Part shown: piece after piece, positions 1 to 9,600 of the stretch
Position numbering within the stretch: the stretch's first letter is position 1
Layout: the number at the start of each line of letters is the position of its first letter
From: Acidiferrum sp963764675
GTDB taxonomy: Bacteria; Acidobacteriota; Terriglobia; Acidiferrales; UBA7541
NCBI GenBank assembly: GCA_963764675.1
Contig: CAVXTQ010000007.1
Coordinates: 310,001-374,000, forward strand
DNA length: 64,000 nt
Direction: 5' to 3'
Notes under the pieces: generated by a model
Told to the model about the DNA's origin: nothing
Seen by the model: the letters and a program-made list of their open reading frames with translations, nothing else
The model's database searches: none
Translations under genes and position numbers: made by a program

Positions 1-2496
1 GACCGGCAGGCTCTCAGCCGTTTTCAACGCGAAGCGCAAGCCGCCTCAGCGCTGAATCATCCCAACATTTGCACGATCTACGACGTTGGCGAACAAGACG
101 GGCAAGCGTTCATCGCCATGGAATTTCTGGAAGGCGTGACGCTGAAGCATCGCGTCGCGAGTCATCCCATGGAGCTGGAGATTCTTCTCGCGCTTGGCAT
201 CGAAATCGCCGACGCACTGGATGCCGCGCACGCCAAAGGAATCATTCATCGCGACATTAAGCCCGCGAATATTTTTGTCACCGATCGCGGCCACGCCAAA
301 GTCCTCGACTTCGGATTGGCCAAAGTCGCTTCCAAACCAGTGACCGGAGTGGAATCAACCGCCGCGACACTCGACGAAGAACACTTAACCAGTCCCGGCA
401 CGACGCTTGGCACCGTCGCCTACATGTCTCCGGAGCAAGTCCGGGGAAAGGATCTGGACGCGCGGACCGACCTGTTTTCTTTCGGCGCCGTCCTCTACGA
501 AATGGCCAGCGGACGGCGGGCTTTTACGGGCGATACATCCGGAACCATCACCGACGGTATTTTGAATCGCGCTCCAATTGCGTTGGGCCGCGCGAATCCC
601 GAGGCGCCGTCGAAGCTGGAAGAAATCACTGCGAAAGCGCTGGAGAAGGACCGCAATCTGCGCTACCAGCACGCGTCTGAAATGAGGTCGGACCTTCAAA
701 GGCTGAATCGCGACACGGTGTCCTCTTCAAGCGTGGGCAGCGGCGCGATTGCGCATCGCGGTCCGCGGACGCGCAGCAAGCTTGCGCTCGGACTCGGTAG
801 TCTCATCCTTGTTTGCGTGATTGTTGCAGGATGGTTCCTTTGGTGGCCCGGCAGACATTCGGTTGCCACGCGAGTCTCGACGGCGCATCCTGTACAGAGA
901 CAGATCACGTTCCTGGGTAACGCTTTCGAGCCTGTCATCTCGCCCGATGGAAAGTCCGTAGCGTATGTGACGAGGCCAACGGAAGGTAAACAAAAGTTGA
1001 TGCTGCAGGATCTCTCCGGCGGCCCTAGTCTGGAACTTCGACAAGCGTCTTACCTTTCCCGCCCACTGTGGTCACTTGATGGATCTGAACTTGTGTTCGC
1101 AATGGGTGATGTTTCTGTAGGACCTCCGGACCTCTTCGTTATTTCTCGTCTCGGAGGAGACCCTAGACTATTGCCCAGTAAGGGTTCCAGGGCCGATTGC
1201 TGGTCGCCGGACGGATCGCATGTTGTGGCCTCGTCTGAAAGCCCCGAATCAGGAATCTGGCTGCTAAATAAGCAAACTGGCGCAGAAAAGAGGATACCTG
1301 CGCCCGTGTACCAATGGCTAGACGGAGTCGATTGTTCGGCAAAGACCGGCGCGCTGCTCCTTCTAACCGAGAATTCTTTAAACAATCAGATATGGACGAT
1401 GAAGCCCGATGGAAGCGACCAACGCAAACTCATCGACGAGCAAAACGAAATTCACTCCCCGCGGTGGTCTCCCAATGGGGATGCCATCTACTACTTCCGC
1501 AAAGAAGGAGACACGACGGACCTTGTGAAGCTTTTGATTTCGGGTCAAATGAAGGAGCCGTCGGCGCTGTTAAGCGGCCTGGAAGCTGGCAATCATCTGA
1601 CGCTTTCGGCCGATGGCTCGCAAATGGCCTACACGCGGACACAGAGGCTCGCGAATCTCTGGCTGTCTGACCTGCCTTCGCCTGGAGCGATCACCAAAGT
1701 ACAGCAGAAGCCTCTAACCACAGGAACCTTGTCAAACTATGGCCCCAGCATCTCCCCCGACGGGCGCTGGGTGGCTTTTGCGAGCGGCGCTAGCGCTAGA
1801 TCCAATGTGTACAAGATGCCTATTGATGGCGGCCAGCCGGTCCAATTGACCTTCTTTGAAAACTCGTGGTCTTCGAGTCCAGGATGGTCACCGGACGGGA
1901 AAGAGATTGCGTTCATTTGCGATCAAGGAGGCGTGCCAAGGGTATGGATCGTCAACGCCGAGGGCGGTTCGCCGCGCATCTTCGATCAAACAAATGCATC
2001 CGGCACAAGTTACGACCTTGCGTGGTTCCCCGGCTCGGAAATCGTATACCAGCAACCGGGAGTGCACGATTTTCATAGCCTTAATGTCGACACGCAAAAG
2101 GAGCAGGCCATCCTCCCGGCCCCTTCAAAAGGCTTTCTCCTTGGAGGGCCGCGGTTCTCGCCCAACGGCAAGAAGCTCGCCGTACTTTGGAATCGGAGCG
2201 ATGGATTCGGTCTGTGGGAGATTACAGCGGACAATTACTCGGAACGGTTTCTAACTCCTGGCCCTTATATGCCTCTGGGGTGGTCTCCCGATGGGAACTT
2301 CGTGTATGCAGGTCGAATAGCTGGAACGGATATTGTTCGAATAGCGCTCGCTAATCCCAAGCCACCCAAAACACTATTTACTATTCATGGCGGTCTCTCT
2401 TCAGGTTCGGTCAGCCCCGACGGCCGAAAGATTGTTGTCAGTGCGACTGAAGAGAAATCAGACGTATGGCTGATGAATAATTTTGACCCCAACTAG
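1..2496 (+). CDS. Ser/Thr protein kinase with C-terminal WD40/TolB-like propeller (5' partial)
   Basis: The reading frame is open from the first base, so the ATP-binding lobe lies outside the window. Visible kinase motifs are the catalytic loop IIHRDIKPANIF (about residue 83), LDFGLAK (about 103) and the activation segment GTVAYMSPEQ. A single membrane helix (LGLGSLILVCVIVAGWFLWW) follows at about residue 260. The remaining ~550 residues carry repeated SPDG-type motifs (ISPDGKSVAYV, WSPDGSHVV, ISPDGRWVAF), typical of TolB/WD40-like propellers. The architecture predicts a membrane-anchored Hanks kinase with the propeller on the other side of the membrane as a sensing or binding module. Its kinase part is strikingly similar to the kinase at 53795, suggesting paralogy. 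The substrate cannot be inferred. Confidence 0.93.
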   Translation, partial: DRQALSRFQREAQAASALNHPNICTIYDVGEQDGQAFIAMEFLEGVTLKHRVASHPMELEILLALGIEIADALDAAHAKGIIHRDIKPANIFVTDRGHAKVLDFGLAKVASKPVTGVESTAATLDEEHLTSPGTTLGTVAYMSPEQVRGKDLDARTDLFSFGAVLYEMASGRRAFTGDTSGTITDGILNRAPIALGRANPEAPSKLEEITAKALEKDRNLRYQHASEMRSDLQRLNRDTVSSSSVGSGAIAHRGPRTRSKLALGLGSLILVCVIVAGWFLWWPGRHSVATRVSTAHPVQRQITFLGNAFEPVISPDGKSVAYVTRPTEGKQKLMLQDLSGGPSLELRQASYLSRPLWSLDGSELVFAMGDVSVGPPDLFVISRLGGDPRLLPSKGSRADCWSPDGSHVVASSESPESGIWLLNKQTGAEKRIPAPVYQWLDGVDCSAKTGALLLLTENSLNNQIWTMKPDGSDQRKLIDEQNEIHSPRWSPNGDAIYYFRKEGDTTDLVKLLISGQMKEPSALLSGLEAGNHLTLSADGSQMAYTRTQRLANLWLSDLPSPGAITKVQQKPLTTGTLSNYGPSISPDGRWVAFASGASARSNVYKMPIDGGQPVQLTFFENSWSSSPGWSPDGKEIAFICDQGGVPRVWIVNAEGGSPRIFDQTNASGTSYDLAWFPGSEIVYQQPGVHDFHSLNVDTQKEQAILPAPSKGFLLGGPRFSPNGKKLAVLWNRSDGFGLWEITADNYSERFLTPGPYMPLGWSPDGNFVYAGRIAGTDIVRIALANPKPPKTLFTIHGGLSSGSVSPDGRKIVVSATEEKSDVWLMNNFDPN

Positions 2497-2626
2497 GTCG
2501 GACGAGTTGGCCGCCAATCCGCACAGGCTGTGTGTGTTTATTATTCCAGTGTTTTCTGCAGGTAAAATTGGCCGAATCAAATACTACTCCAGAACCCGCC
2601 CCGCCCAGTCTGGCAATTGTAGGGTT

Positions 2627-2658
2627 AACTCCTGGTAAGTCGGATTACCGGACATTGG
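2627..2658 (+). repeat. Left arm of dispersed palindromic repeat (partial copy)
   Basis: It matches the left arm of the full 80-bp palindrome at 10709-10788 (core GGTAAGTCGGATTACCGG). No right arm follows. Confidence 0.7.
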
Positions 2659-2695
2659 GACGGAGCTTGGATGGAGCCTTTGGCCTTTCGGCCGG

Positions 2696-3016
2696 CTATC
2701 GCAATGCTTTCGACCTCGCCAAACGCCGACCGTTGCATATCTGATTTAGTTTCACTTTGCTCTTTAACCAGAACCAAAAGCAGGCATAAGGCAACCCCAT
2801 CGCCGCCAACACACCCGCAAAGCCCCACGGTGTCCAACGATTTCTCCCGCTACACCAAAGTAGAAAGATCATCCCCGCAAGAATCACGACCCAATTCAAG
2901 AAATGAACCACAATTGAAAGCCAAGGCAGTTTTCCAGTTTGATGTTTGTATGCGGACCAGCCTCGAATCGTCGCACGGCCGTCCAGGACAATGTTCTTCA
3001 CAGTTGACGGAAGCAT
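2696..3016 (-). CDS. Small hypothetical membrane protein
   Basis: A 106-residue ORF with two strongly hydrophobic stretches (WLSIVVHFLNWVVILAGMIF and WGFAGVLAAMGLPYACFWFW) and basic ends, as expected for a two-helix inner-membrane protein. I chose the ATG at 3016; a TTG three codons upstream is also possible. No family is recognised. It stands alone between repeat sequences, and its 3' end lies close to the partial palindrome at 2627, so its C-terminus may have been altered by repeat insertion. It could be a spurious ORF, but the amphipathic pattern argues for a real gene. Confidence 0.5.
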   Translation of the reverse strand: MLPSTVKNIVLDGRATIRGWSAYKHQTGKLPWLSIVVHFLNWVVILAGMIFLLWCSGRNRWTPWGFAGVLAAMGLPYACFWFWLKSKVKLNQICNGRRLARSKALR

Positions 3017-3071
3017 GAATTCCAACCTACCTTACCACGCCGATTCGGTTCTACTTGGCTGATAAGTCGGG

Positions 3072-3274
3072 TGGTCTCAATGGGTCGACGCAACACTCTG
3101 CTCGAATCCACCTTGAATTGAAAGCAAAGGCTAGATTCGCTCGCTAGGTTAGATCAGCCGGAACGCTACCCTGGCTAGGTTTTGACCGAGTACAGCCAAA
3201 CAGATCGGTTCTCCAGGAAAAGTATTGTAGGATCAACTGATTAGATGGTGTTGCATCGACCGGTTGAGCTGGCA
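3072..3274 (+). mobile_element. MITE-like element, copy A (203 bp)
   Basis: A 203-bp non-coding unit, about 90% identical by eye to 9601-9803 and in the same orientation. Its ends are inverted repeats: CTCAATGGGTCGACGCAACA near the left end and, read on the other strand, CTCAACCGGTCGATGCAACA near the right end (17 of 20 identical). It is flanked by CGGG at 3068-3071 and 3275-3278. Removing the element and one CGGG joins TGATAAGTCGGG to TTATCGGACAAGTG, which rebuilds a left arm of the palindromic repeat. This is good evidence for transposition into that repeat with a 4-bp target duplication. No coding capacity. Confidence 0.75.
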
Positions 3275-3317
3275 CGGGTTATCGGACAAGTGATTTCGGG
3301 CGGATTCCGCATCTCCG

Positions 3318-3600
3318 GCCCGAAAATGTACCTAGCGAATTCACCAGCGCTGCTGTAGCGATGGGCCCCGTGAAATGCGGTACGATCCCCACGAAGTGCG
3401 TCTCGCAGATCGCCGCGATCTTCATCATCTCGGTGATGCCTCCCACGTTGGGCAGCGTGGCGCGGACAGTCGTCTTCAGCCAGAGTGCAGGAACCTCGTC
3501 GGAATCGGATGGAGTTGTGGGGTCGATACGTCCAAAACATGTCATAATCCGGAAACTCGCTAGCGAGGATGGAGGGGAGTTCGGTGGCAAGCCTCGATTT
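3318..3600 (-). pseudogene. Remnant of mandelate racemase/enolase-superfamily enzyme
   Basis: The minus-strand segment 3485-3318 encodes a sequence ending in NVGGITEMMKIAAICETH followed by GIVPHFTGPIATAA. This matches the C-terminal barrel strands of dehydratases such as galactonate dehydratase: the GGITE..KIA motif, then PH..GPIATAA. The part just upstream (3500-3600) fits the same family only in another frame, so there is at least one frameshift. About 80% of a normal ~400-residue gene is missing. The remnant abuts the MITE and the start of the following plus-strand gene, and is clearly non-functional. Confidence 0.6.
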
Positions 3601-3610
3601 AGCTCCAAGC

Positions 3611-5359
3611 ATGGTTGCCGTTGCGCGGGTGATCGTGTGTCTTGTCGCGATGAATAGCGTTGTGTTCGCAGGCCAGCAAGTGGGCGGAGCCGCTGCCGAA
3701 AAAACGGTGCTGCGAGGCACGGTGGTGAATGTGGTTACACACCAGCCGGTCGGCCGAGCGGTCGTGTCATCGCTAGACAACCGGTTCGCGACGATGACCG
3801 ACGAACGCGGTCGGTTCCAGATGGTGTTCAAGGAAAAGAAGACCGTTGCCCCGGCTACAGCCGCTGTCCTAGCCGCAGGAACTAACGCAGCGACTCAGCA
3901 GCAGACAACGGTGGACCGGCCCGATTTTCTGACAGCGCGTCGGGTTGGATTTCTGAATTTTCAAACATCGGGAAATCTCGGAGTCGCACTGACGCGGGAT
4001 CAAGAAGAGGTGACTATCCCGTTGACGCCGGAGTCGCGGGTGGTGGGGCACGTGACTCTTGTCGATGGCGAGGGTGCGCGGGGGATGCAGGTGGCACTGT
4101 ACCGGCGAACGGTGGAATTCGGTCGCGTCCGGTGGGTCCCTGCGGGGACGGCTGAGGCGAAGTCGGACGGAGAATTCAGGTTCGGCGATCTGGAAGTGGG
4201 CCAGTACAAATTGTTTTCGATGGAATTGAACGAGCGCGACCCGGTAACCAGCAATCCGCGAGGGCAACAGTTTGGGTATCCGCCGGATTACTACCCGGGC
4301 GCGGCGGATTTTAGCGGCGGTGCGCTGATCATTCTGGGCACCGGCGAAACGTTTCAGGCGACCCTGACGCCGGAGAGGCGGCGGTACTACCGAGTGCGAA
4401 TCGGAGTTACCAACTTACTGAACGGAGCGGTGCCGCAAGTTGAAGTTTGGAAAGACGGGCACCGAGGGCCGGGATATGCCTTGGGCTACGACTTTCGGGA
4501 CGGGACCATCGACGGGATGCTGCCGGACGGGAATTATCTGGTGAGGGTCACGAGCCAAACGGACAATGTGCTGACGGGCGTTACGAATCTGTCGGTGAGC
4601 GGCGGGCCGGCGACAGGCATGGTGACGTTGATGGGGGGAGCTGTCGTCGATGTGCAGATCACAGAAGAGTTTGGCAATTCGGAGCAGATGCAGGCTCTCC
4701 GACAGGCGGAAAACCTGCCACCGTCACAAGTGGCCGGAAGACAAATTGGTTCTCAGACGCGCCGGCATCCCGGCGCATACGTTCAACTAGTGCTGGTCGC
4801 GGCGGAGGAGTTTGAGTTTCGTCGCGAGCTGATGGCACAACCGCCGAGCGATCCCGAGGCGGACGGATTGGTAATACCAAACGTGCCGGCGGGAGAGTAT
4901 CGAGTGAGAGTGCAGACGCCGATCGGGTATGTCGCATCGGTGCGATGCGGCGAGACCGATTTGCAGAATTCCGATTTGGTGATCGGCGCAGGTACGTCGT
5001 TGCCGCCGATTGAGGTGACGTTGCGGGATGACGGCGCGGAGATCGATGGTTCGGTGACCGATGTTGCGAATCGGAGCCGCGGAACCGCGTTGGGCGTGGT
5101 GTCGGGGACCCCAGCAGGATTTGTGTATTTCGCGCCAGTACGGGAAGGCGGAGAATCCAAAATTGCTGTCGTCCAACCGGATGGGAGTTTTCAGGTGGCG
5201 CAGTTACCGCCGGGAACGTACCGCGTGCTGGCATTCGACCGGCCAAGGAATGACTTGGAATATTGGAATGAAGACGCGATGCGGAAATATGACGCACAGT
5301 CGATCACGGTGGTGCCGGAGCAGAAAGAGCAAATTCACGTATCGCTGGCTACGGAGTGA
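3611..5359 (+). CDS. Secreted carboxypeptidase-regulatory-like (beta-sandwich) protein
   Basis: The protein has 582 residues from the ATG at 3611, chosen because it directly precedes a signal peptide (MVAVARVIVCLVAMNSVVFA). An in-frame ATG at 3569 would put 14 polar residues in front. After the signal comes LRGTVVNVVTHQPVGRAVVS, a typical CarboxypepD_reg strand pattern. Later repeats of the same fold appear (GHVTLVDGEGARGMQVAL; IDGSVTDV near residue 490), each followed by a DG.F.F or PG.Y motif. The function is unknown: such domains act as adhesion or scaffold modules in secreted proteins. The next gene starts 26 bp downstream on the same strand and has the same architecture, so the two are probably co-transcribed paralogues. 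Confidence 0.8.
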   Translation: MVAVARVIVCLVAMNSVVFAGQQVGGAAAEKTVLRGTVVNVVTHQPVGRAVVSSLDNRFATMTDERGRFQMVFKEKKTVAPATAAVLAAGTNAATQQQTTVDRPDFLTARRVGFLNFQTSGNLGVALTRDQEEVTIPLTPESRVVGHVTLVDGEGARGMQVALYRRTVEFGRVRWVPAGTAEAKSDGEFRFGDLEVGQYKLFSMELNERDPVTSNPRGQQFGYPPDYYPGAADFSGGALIILGTGETFQATLTPERRRYYRVRIGVTNLLNGAVPQVEVWKDGHRGPGYALGYDFRDGTIDGMLPDGNYLVRVTSQTDNVLTGVTNLSVSGGPATGMVTLMGGAVVDVQITEEFGNSEQMQALRQAENLPPSQVAGRQIGSQTRRHPGAYVQLVLVAAEEFEFRRELMAQPPSDPEADGLVIPNVPAGEYRVRVQTPIGYVASVRCGETDLQNSDLVIGAGTSLPPIEVTLRDDGAEIDGSVTDVANRSRGTALGVVSGTPAGFVYFAPVREGGESKIAVVQPDGSFQVAQLPPGTYRVLAFDRPRNDLEYWNEDAMRKYDAQSITVVPEQKEQIHVSLATE

Positions 5360-5384
5360 GAGGTTTGCATTGAGTCGATACTTG

Positions 5385-7064
5385 ATGACATCCAGAAACA
5401 AGGCTGATTTTCCACGGAACAACCGTCACAGGTTCGCACGGACGCGAGTTTTGACTTTGGTGGTGATGTTTATTTGTGTGAGCGTTTCAAATTGTGCGCA
5501 GGCGAACTACCGCGTTGCGGGAATTGTCGTCAACGACGCGGACGGTGCCCCATTGGGGAGAACACGGGTTTCGCTCGCCGAAGTTCAGGATCGGCGAAAG
5601 GCAGAGTCTGTAGTTACAGCCGAGGACGGACGATTCGAATTTCGCGACGTGCCAGCTGGCAAATTTTCGCTCGAAGGTGCAAGGCGCAACTTCCTGATCA
5701 CGACATATCAGTGGCACGAGGGATTCTCGACGGCAATCGTCACCGGGGCCGGATTGGAGACGGAGAATTTGGTGCTGCGGATGATTCCGTTCGGTTCGAT
5801 CGCAGGAAAAGTGATCGATGAGGCGGGAGAGCCTGTGCGGAACGCGCGGATGAAGCTGTACATGCAGAACCGGCAGTTTGGACAAGACCGCGTGGTGACT
5901 TACGGATACGCGATAACCGACGACGAAGGGAAATACGAATTCGCGCAGTTGATTCCGGCGGATTACTTTGTTTCGACAGCGGTGCGGCCATGGTACGCGG
6001 TGTATCCGGGCTGGGTAGACGAGAACGGCATGAGGACGCGGGTGGACACCGTAGCGCCGGAGTTGAACGTGGCGTACGCGACGACCTATTACAACGGAGC
6101 GACAGAGCCCGAAGGGGCGACGCCGATTTCGGTAGAGAAGGGCGAGCGAGTCATTGCGAACATTCATTTGAATCCGTTGCCGGCGTTGCATGTCACGGTG
6201 AAAGCGCAGGGAAACCCGGCGGAAGGCACGGCAGTTTGGCCGACGCTCGAGAAGATGGAGTTCGACAATGTGGGGCCGTACAACGGGGAAATGGTCCCGG
6301 GAGCGAACCCGGGCGAAATGGAGATCGATGGTTTGGCGCCGGGGAGATATGCGATCGGAGAACCGAATCCGAATGGGATGATCCGGGCGAACGGTCAGGT
6401 CGAACTGGCGAAAGATGGGCAGGTTCTGGAGTCGAAGGCACCGGAGTCGGCGGGCACCGTGAAAGTGAAACTGAAGACGGCCCGCGGAGAGGATGTGCCG
6501 CAGGGACTGAATTTGACTTTGCGCAACGAGCAGAGGCGGGTGGTCGCGTTCCTTCCCGTATCGGCGAGTGGCGAGGTGGCGTTTGAGGGCGTGGCACCGG
6601 GAAAATATGCGGTGCTGGTGAATGTATCGAAGCCGCCGCAGTACACAATCGGCAGGATGACGATTCAGGGGACGGAAGTGGAAGGGCACGACATTACGGT
6701 GGGAGAGGGATCGACCGTGGAGATTGGTGCGACGCTGATGGGGGGGTTGGTGTCGGTGGAGGGCGTCGTCAAGAAAAATGGGAAGCCGGCGTCGGGCGTG
6801 ATGGTGGCGTTGGTGCCGAAGGATCCACGGGCGCATATCGAGCGATTCCGGCGCGACCAGAGCGATCTCGACGGGACGTTTATGGTCGGCGGAATTTTGC
6901 CGGGGAAATACACATTGATCGCGGTGGAGGATGCGTGGGGATTTGCGTGGATGAAGCCCGGGGTACTGGAGAAATACTTGGCGCACGGACAGGAATTGAC
7001 GATCGGCGAATTGATGAACGGAAGGGTCACGTTGCCGGACCCGGTTGAGGCGCAGGTGCGATAG
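5385..7064 (+). CDS. Secreted carboxypeptidase-regulatory-like protein, tandem paralogue
   Basis: The open frame extends upstream into the previous gene, but the ATG at 5385 gives a basic N-terminus followed by a hydrophobic signal (TLVVMFICVSVSNCAQ), so translation probably starts there (559 residues). Successive beta-sandwich repeats begin with VAGIVVNDADGAPLGRTRVS, IAGKVIDEAGEPVRNARMK and VEGVVKKNGKPASGVMVAL. Each ends in an EDGRFEF, DDEGKYEF or LDGTFMV strand and a PAGK/PGKY turn. It follows its paralogue in a likely two-gene operon. A role in the cell envelope or outside the cell is inferred from the signal only. Confidence 0.8.
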   Translation: MTSRNKADFPRNNRHRFARTRVLTLVVMFICVSVSNCAQANYRVAGIVVNDADGAPLGRTRVSLAEVQDRRKAESVVTAEDGRFEFRDVPAGKFSLEGARRNFLITTYQWHEGFSTAIVTGAGLETENLVLRMIPFGSIAGKVIDEAGEPVRNARMKLYMQNRQFGQDRVVTYGYAITDDEGKYEFAQLIPADYFVSTAVRPWYAVYPGWVDENGMRTRVDTVAPELNVAYATTYYNGATEPEGATPISVEKGERVIANIHLNPLPALHVTVKAQGNPAEGTAVWPTLEKMEFDNVGPYNGEMVPGANPGEMEIDGLAPGRYAIGEPNPNGMIRANGQVELAKDGQVLESKAPESAGTVKVKLKTARGEDVPQGLNLTLRNEQRRVVAFLPVSASGEVAFEGVAPGKYAVLVNVSKPPQYTIGRMTIQGTEVEGHDITVGEGSTVEIGATLMGGLVSVEGVVKKNGKPASGVMVALVPKDPRAHIERFRRDQSDLDGTFMVGGILPGKYTLIAVEDAWGFAWMKPGVLEKYLAHGQELTIGELMNGRVTLPDPVEAQVR

Positions 7065-7091
7065 CTTTTGAGACGAGATAGCGCGTCTCGT

Positions 7092-7220
7092 TCAGTTGTG
7101 ACGAAGCGTTGTCATTGGATCGACTCGAGTGGCTCGAGCAGCGGGAATGTAAGTTGCCAGAAATGCCGCCGAGAGGAGACCCGTCGCGACTCCCAATCGC
7201 TGTTCTCGTGGTTCCATTTC
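7092..7220 (-). pseudogene. C-terminal remnant of ADOP/MacB-type ABC permease
   Basis: The minus strand from 7220 to the stop at 7092 encodes EQRLGVATGLLSAAFLATYI followed by PAARATRVDPMTTLRHN. The A.RA.RVDPM..LR ending is the signature C-terminus of ADOP-family permeases; the intact example at 53383 ends RRAMRVDPVLALRYE. Upstream the frame is closed by a stop, so only the last ~42 codons survive. The rest of 7065-7368 contains no other recognisable feature. Confidence 0.7.
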
Positions 7221-7368
7221 GCCAACTCTCGATTAACGCGCCTAGTGGGCAAATAAAATTACCGCCGAGCTAGCACTCCCTCGCAGCAGATAGGTCCGAC
7301 CAGAACGCGGCACCCCAATATCCGCGCATAGCGCAGGGGCGGTTCGTCATTAAGGGACGCGGTCGTTT

Positions 7369-8256
7369 TCATACGCCCTCCTGGCCTTGTTCTTCGCTTC
7401 GAGTGACCGCTATCTGTACTCTTCCCCGGAGTCTCGATATCGCAAAGAGCACCATAAAAAGTGAGATCGTGAACGCGGCACACGCGATAGCGAATGGCCG
7501 ATCCACGCCCGTATCGGTAATCGTCCGCGCGGTAAAGCCGCCGGCGATACCGGTCCACCAATAAGCGAACAGCCCAATGTCCATCACCACGTGACCGATC
7601 ATCCCGGGAATGAGTGATCCGGAGGACCTAGCGAGAAGCCCCAGCAGTACGCCTGCGCCAAACACGATAGGTACCATTCCCGGCGTCGCCCAGGCTTTGG
7701 TGAGATGCAGAGCCATGAAGAAGAGCGAGGAAATCAGAATCGCAACCGGCGCGCCATAGCGCTGTTCGATCGGGCGCTGCATGTAGCCCCGAAAACCGGT
7801 CTCTTCGCAAATCCCCGCCGATGTGGCAGAGACCACAACTGCCAGCCACCTCAGGGGCTGGGTAGGGATGAAAGAAACATCATAACCGTGACGGAACGCC
7901 GCCATCGGAAAGGACACAAAGCGGAACAGTAAAACAATTGAGGCATGAATCGTCGCCGCGAAGAAGAGCGCGGCGATAACGCCCCAAAACCATTGCGTGG
8001 GCGACAGCCTGCCACGACGGAACGCCGTGGCACGGGCGGCTTGCGTTGTGCGTGGAGGACCTCCCCCGCCTGCCCACCAGAGAAAGAGCCCCAGGAGTAT
8101 CACTTCGGTGAACGCGGCGAGCGGCACGCCAAGGTTCAGAAGCAAAAGCGGCCACACGTTGACAGTAGCAAGAGTAATAAGAAGGCCGGAGATGACAGCC
8201 CGCAGTGAAATGGGCAACTTCGCCCAATGACTGGGGGCGCGGTCCTGCGCTGTCAT
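7369..8256 (-). CDS. CPBP-family intramembrane metalloprotease
   Basis: A 295-residue polytopic membrane protein carrying the family motifs in order: EETGFRGYMQ (the EExxxR motif of helix 1), FMALHL (FxxxH) and HVVMD (HxxxD/N). It has about seven hydrophobic helices. Members cleave or process membrane-associated substrates; prokaryotic ones are often linked to bacteriocin self-immunity or prenyl-protein-like processing, but no such partner lies nearby. I start at the ATG at 8256, followed by a polar segment and the first helix; ATGs at 8277 and 8316 are alternatives. A TATACT-like box lies near 8300 on this strand. It is transcribed divergently from the sugar-binding lipoprotein gene. Confidence 0.85.
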   Translation of the reverse strand: MTAQDRAPSHWAKLPISLRAVISGLLITLATVNVWPLLLLNLGVPLAAFTEVILLGLFLWWAGGGGPPRTTQAARATAFRRGRLSPTQWFWGVIAALFFAATIHASIVLLFRFVSFPMAAFRHGYDVSFIPTQPLRWLAVVVSATSAGICEETGFRGYMQRPIEQRYGAPVAILISSLFFMALHLTKAWATPGMVPIVFGAGVLLGLLARSSGSLIPGMIGHVVMDIGLFAYWWTGIAGGFTARTITDTGVDRPFAIACAAFTISLFMVLFAISRLRGRVQIAVTRSEEQGQEGV

Positions 8257-8470
8257 GGTCGACAGTCCTCGGAACATTTGGGGACGCCAGTTATAGTATA
8301 GTCCCCGGTAGAGCAACGAACATCGTCCTTGTACTCCGGCCCGTTCGCATTCCCGCGCCCCGCGCAGAATCTAAGCTAGGAGTCTCTCCAGGCATGTTCC
8401 GGAGCCCGAATTTTCCGAGGGTGCGAGCAAACACCCCGCAGGCCAGCTCGAGTGCGAAAGGAGAATTCCA

Positions 8471-9469
8471 ATGAGGAAACATGGGACCACGCTGGTATCT
8501 GTTTTTGTTTTCGTTGGGGCAGTGCTGATGGCGGGGTGTGCGACGCCTTACCACGAGGAAAACGAACGCTACGTGTTCGTGGCCACGAATATTAACTTGC
8601 CGTACTGGAAGGAGGCGGAGGCGGGGTTTTTGGACGCGGCCAAAGCGCTCGGCGTAAAGGGTGAACTGATTGGTCCCACGGGGTATGCTCCGAACGCGGA
8701 ACTAGGAATGTTCCGCCAGATCGTGGAACAGCACCCCGCCGGAATCTGCCTCTCCGCGGCGCGGCCCGAGATTTTCCAGGCAGAGATTGACAAGGCGGTG
8801 GCGCAGGGCATCCCGGTGATCTGCGTGGATGCGGATGTGCCGGATTCGAAGCGCGTGGTGTACATCGGAACGGATAACTTCAAGGCTGGCAGAGAGAGCC
8901 TGAAGCGGATTGCGGCGCTGGTTTCGGGGAAAGGGAGCATTGCGGTGATCACGATTTCGGGACAGCATAACCTCGACGATCGAGTGGCGGGCGTAGCGGA
9001 CGCGCTGGCGAATTTTCCTGCTCTCAAGCTGACAAAGATCCTGGATGACCAGGGCGACGCGCGAAGCGCGTTTGACCAGGTTTCCGAGCTGATACAGAAG
9101 AAAGTAAAAGTAGACGGAATTATTTGCTTGGAGGCGACAGGGGGGTCCGGCGCCGCCGGAGCGGTGCACCGCTTCAACATGGAAGGCAAGCTGCCGATCG
9201 TGGCCTTCGACAACGATCCGGAGACGCTTGATTGGATCGACCGCGGCGCAATTGCGGCCACGATCACGCAAAAGCCCTATGTCATGAGTTACTACGGGCT
9301 GAAGTTCCTCGACGACTTGCACCACAACGCAGTACACCAATTCAACGACTGGCGTACCGCCCCCGCGGCGCCAATGCCTACGTCAGTGGATACTGGCACG
9401 GTGGTCGTGGACAAGAATAATCTCAAGGTCTATCGCGAGGCTCTGGCCGCGCACCCGAAGCCGCTATAG
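8471..9469 (+). CDS. Sugar-binding periplasmic lipoprotein (Peripla_BP_4 type)
   Basis: The 332-residue protein starts with a lipoprotein signal (AVLMAGC, cysteine 22) and an AAAGGAGA ribosome-binding site 7 bp upstream of the ATG. The mature part has the two-lobed fold pattern of RbsB/XylF-like proteins: YVFVATNINLPYWKEAEAGF, GIPVICVDADVP, VVYIGTDNFKAGRES, GKGSIAVITISGQHNLDDRV, IVAFDNDPETLDWI and GAIAATITQKPYVMSYYGLK. It should bind a sugar in the periplasm for an ABC importer or a sensor. No permease or ATPase gene is adjacent, so it is an orphan and may serve a distant transporter or a signalling receptor. Confidence 0.88.
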   Translation: MRKHGTTLVSVFVFVGAVLMAGCATPYHEENERYVFVATNINLPYWKEAEAGFLDAAKALGVKGELIGPTGYAPNAELGMFRQIVEQHPAGICLSAARPEIFQAEIDKAVAQGIPVICVDADVPDSKRVVYIGTDNFKAGRESLKRIAALVSGKGSIAVITISGQHNLDDRVAGVADALANFPALKLTKILDDQGDARSAFDQVSELIQKKVKVDGIICLEATGGSGAAGAVHRFNMEGKLPIVAFDNDPETLDWIDRGAIAATITQKPYVMSYYGLKFLDDLHHNAVHQFNDWRTAPAAPMPTSVDTGTVVVDKNNLKVYREALAAHPKPL

Positions 9470-9600
9470 ACGTCCTCCCGCCCCGCAACGGTGGAGGTCT
9501 TCGACCACCCTTTTGGGGCCACATCTGGACCTATCAAGTCGCAAGGTTCGAAACAGTAGCAAATCCGACGCATTGACATACTAGCTGTCTGGAAAAAAGG

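Noticed and set aside
5487..6986. Long minus-strand open frame (499 codons) opposite the second secreted protein
   Set aside because: Very rich in Arg and His with no domain pattern; it mirrors the codon structure of the plus-strand gene, which has a signal peptide and beta-sandwich repeats.
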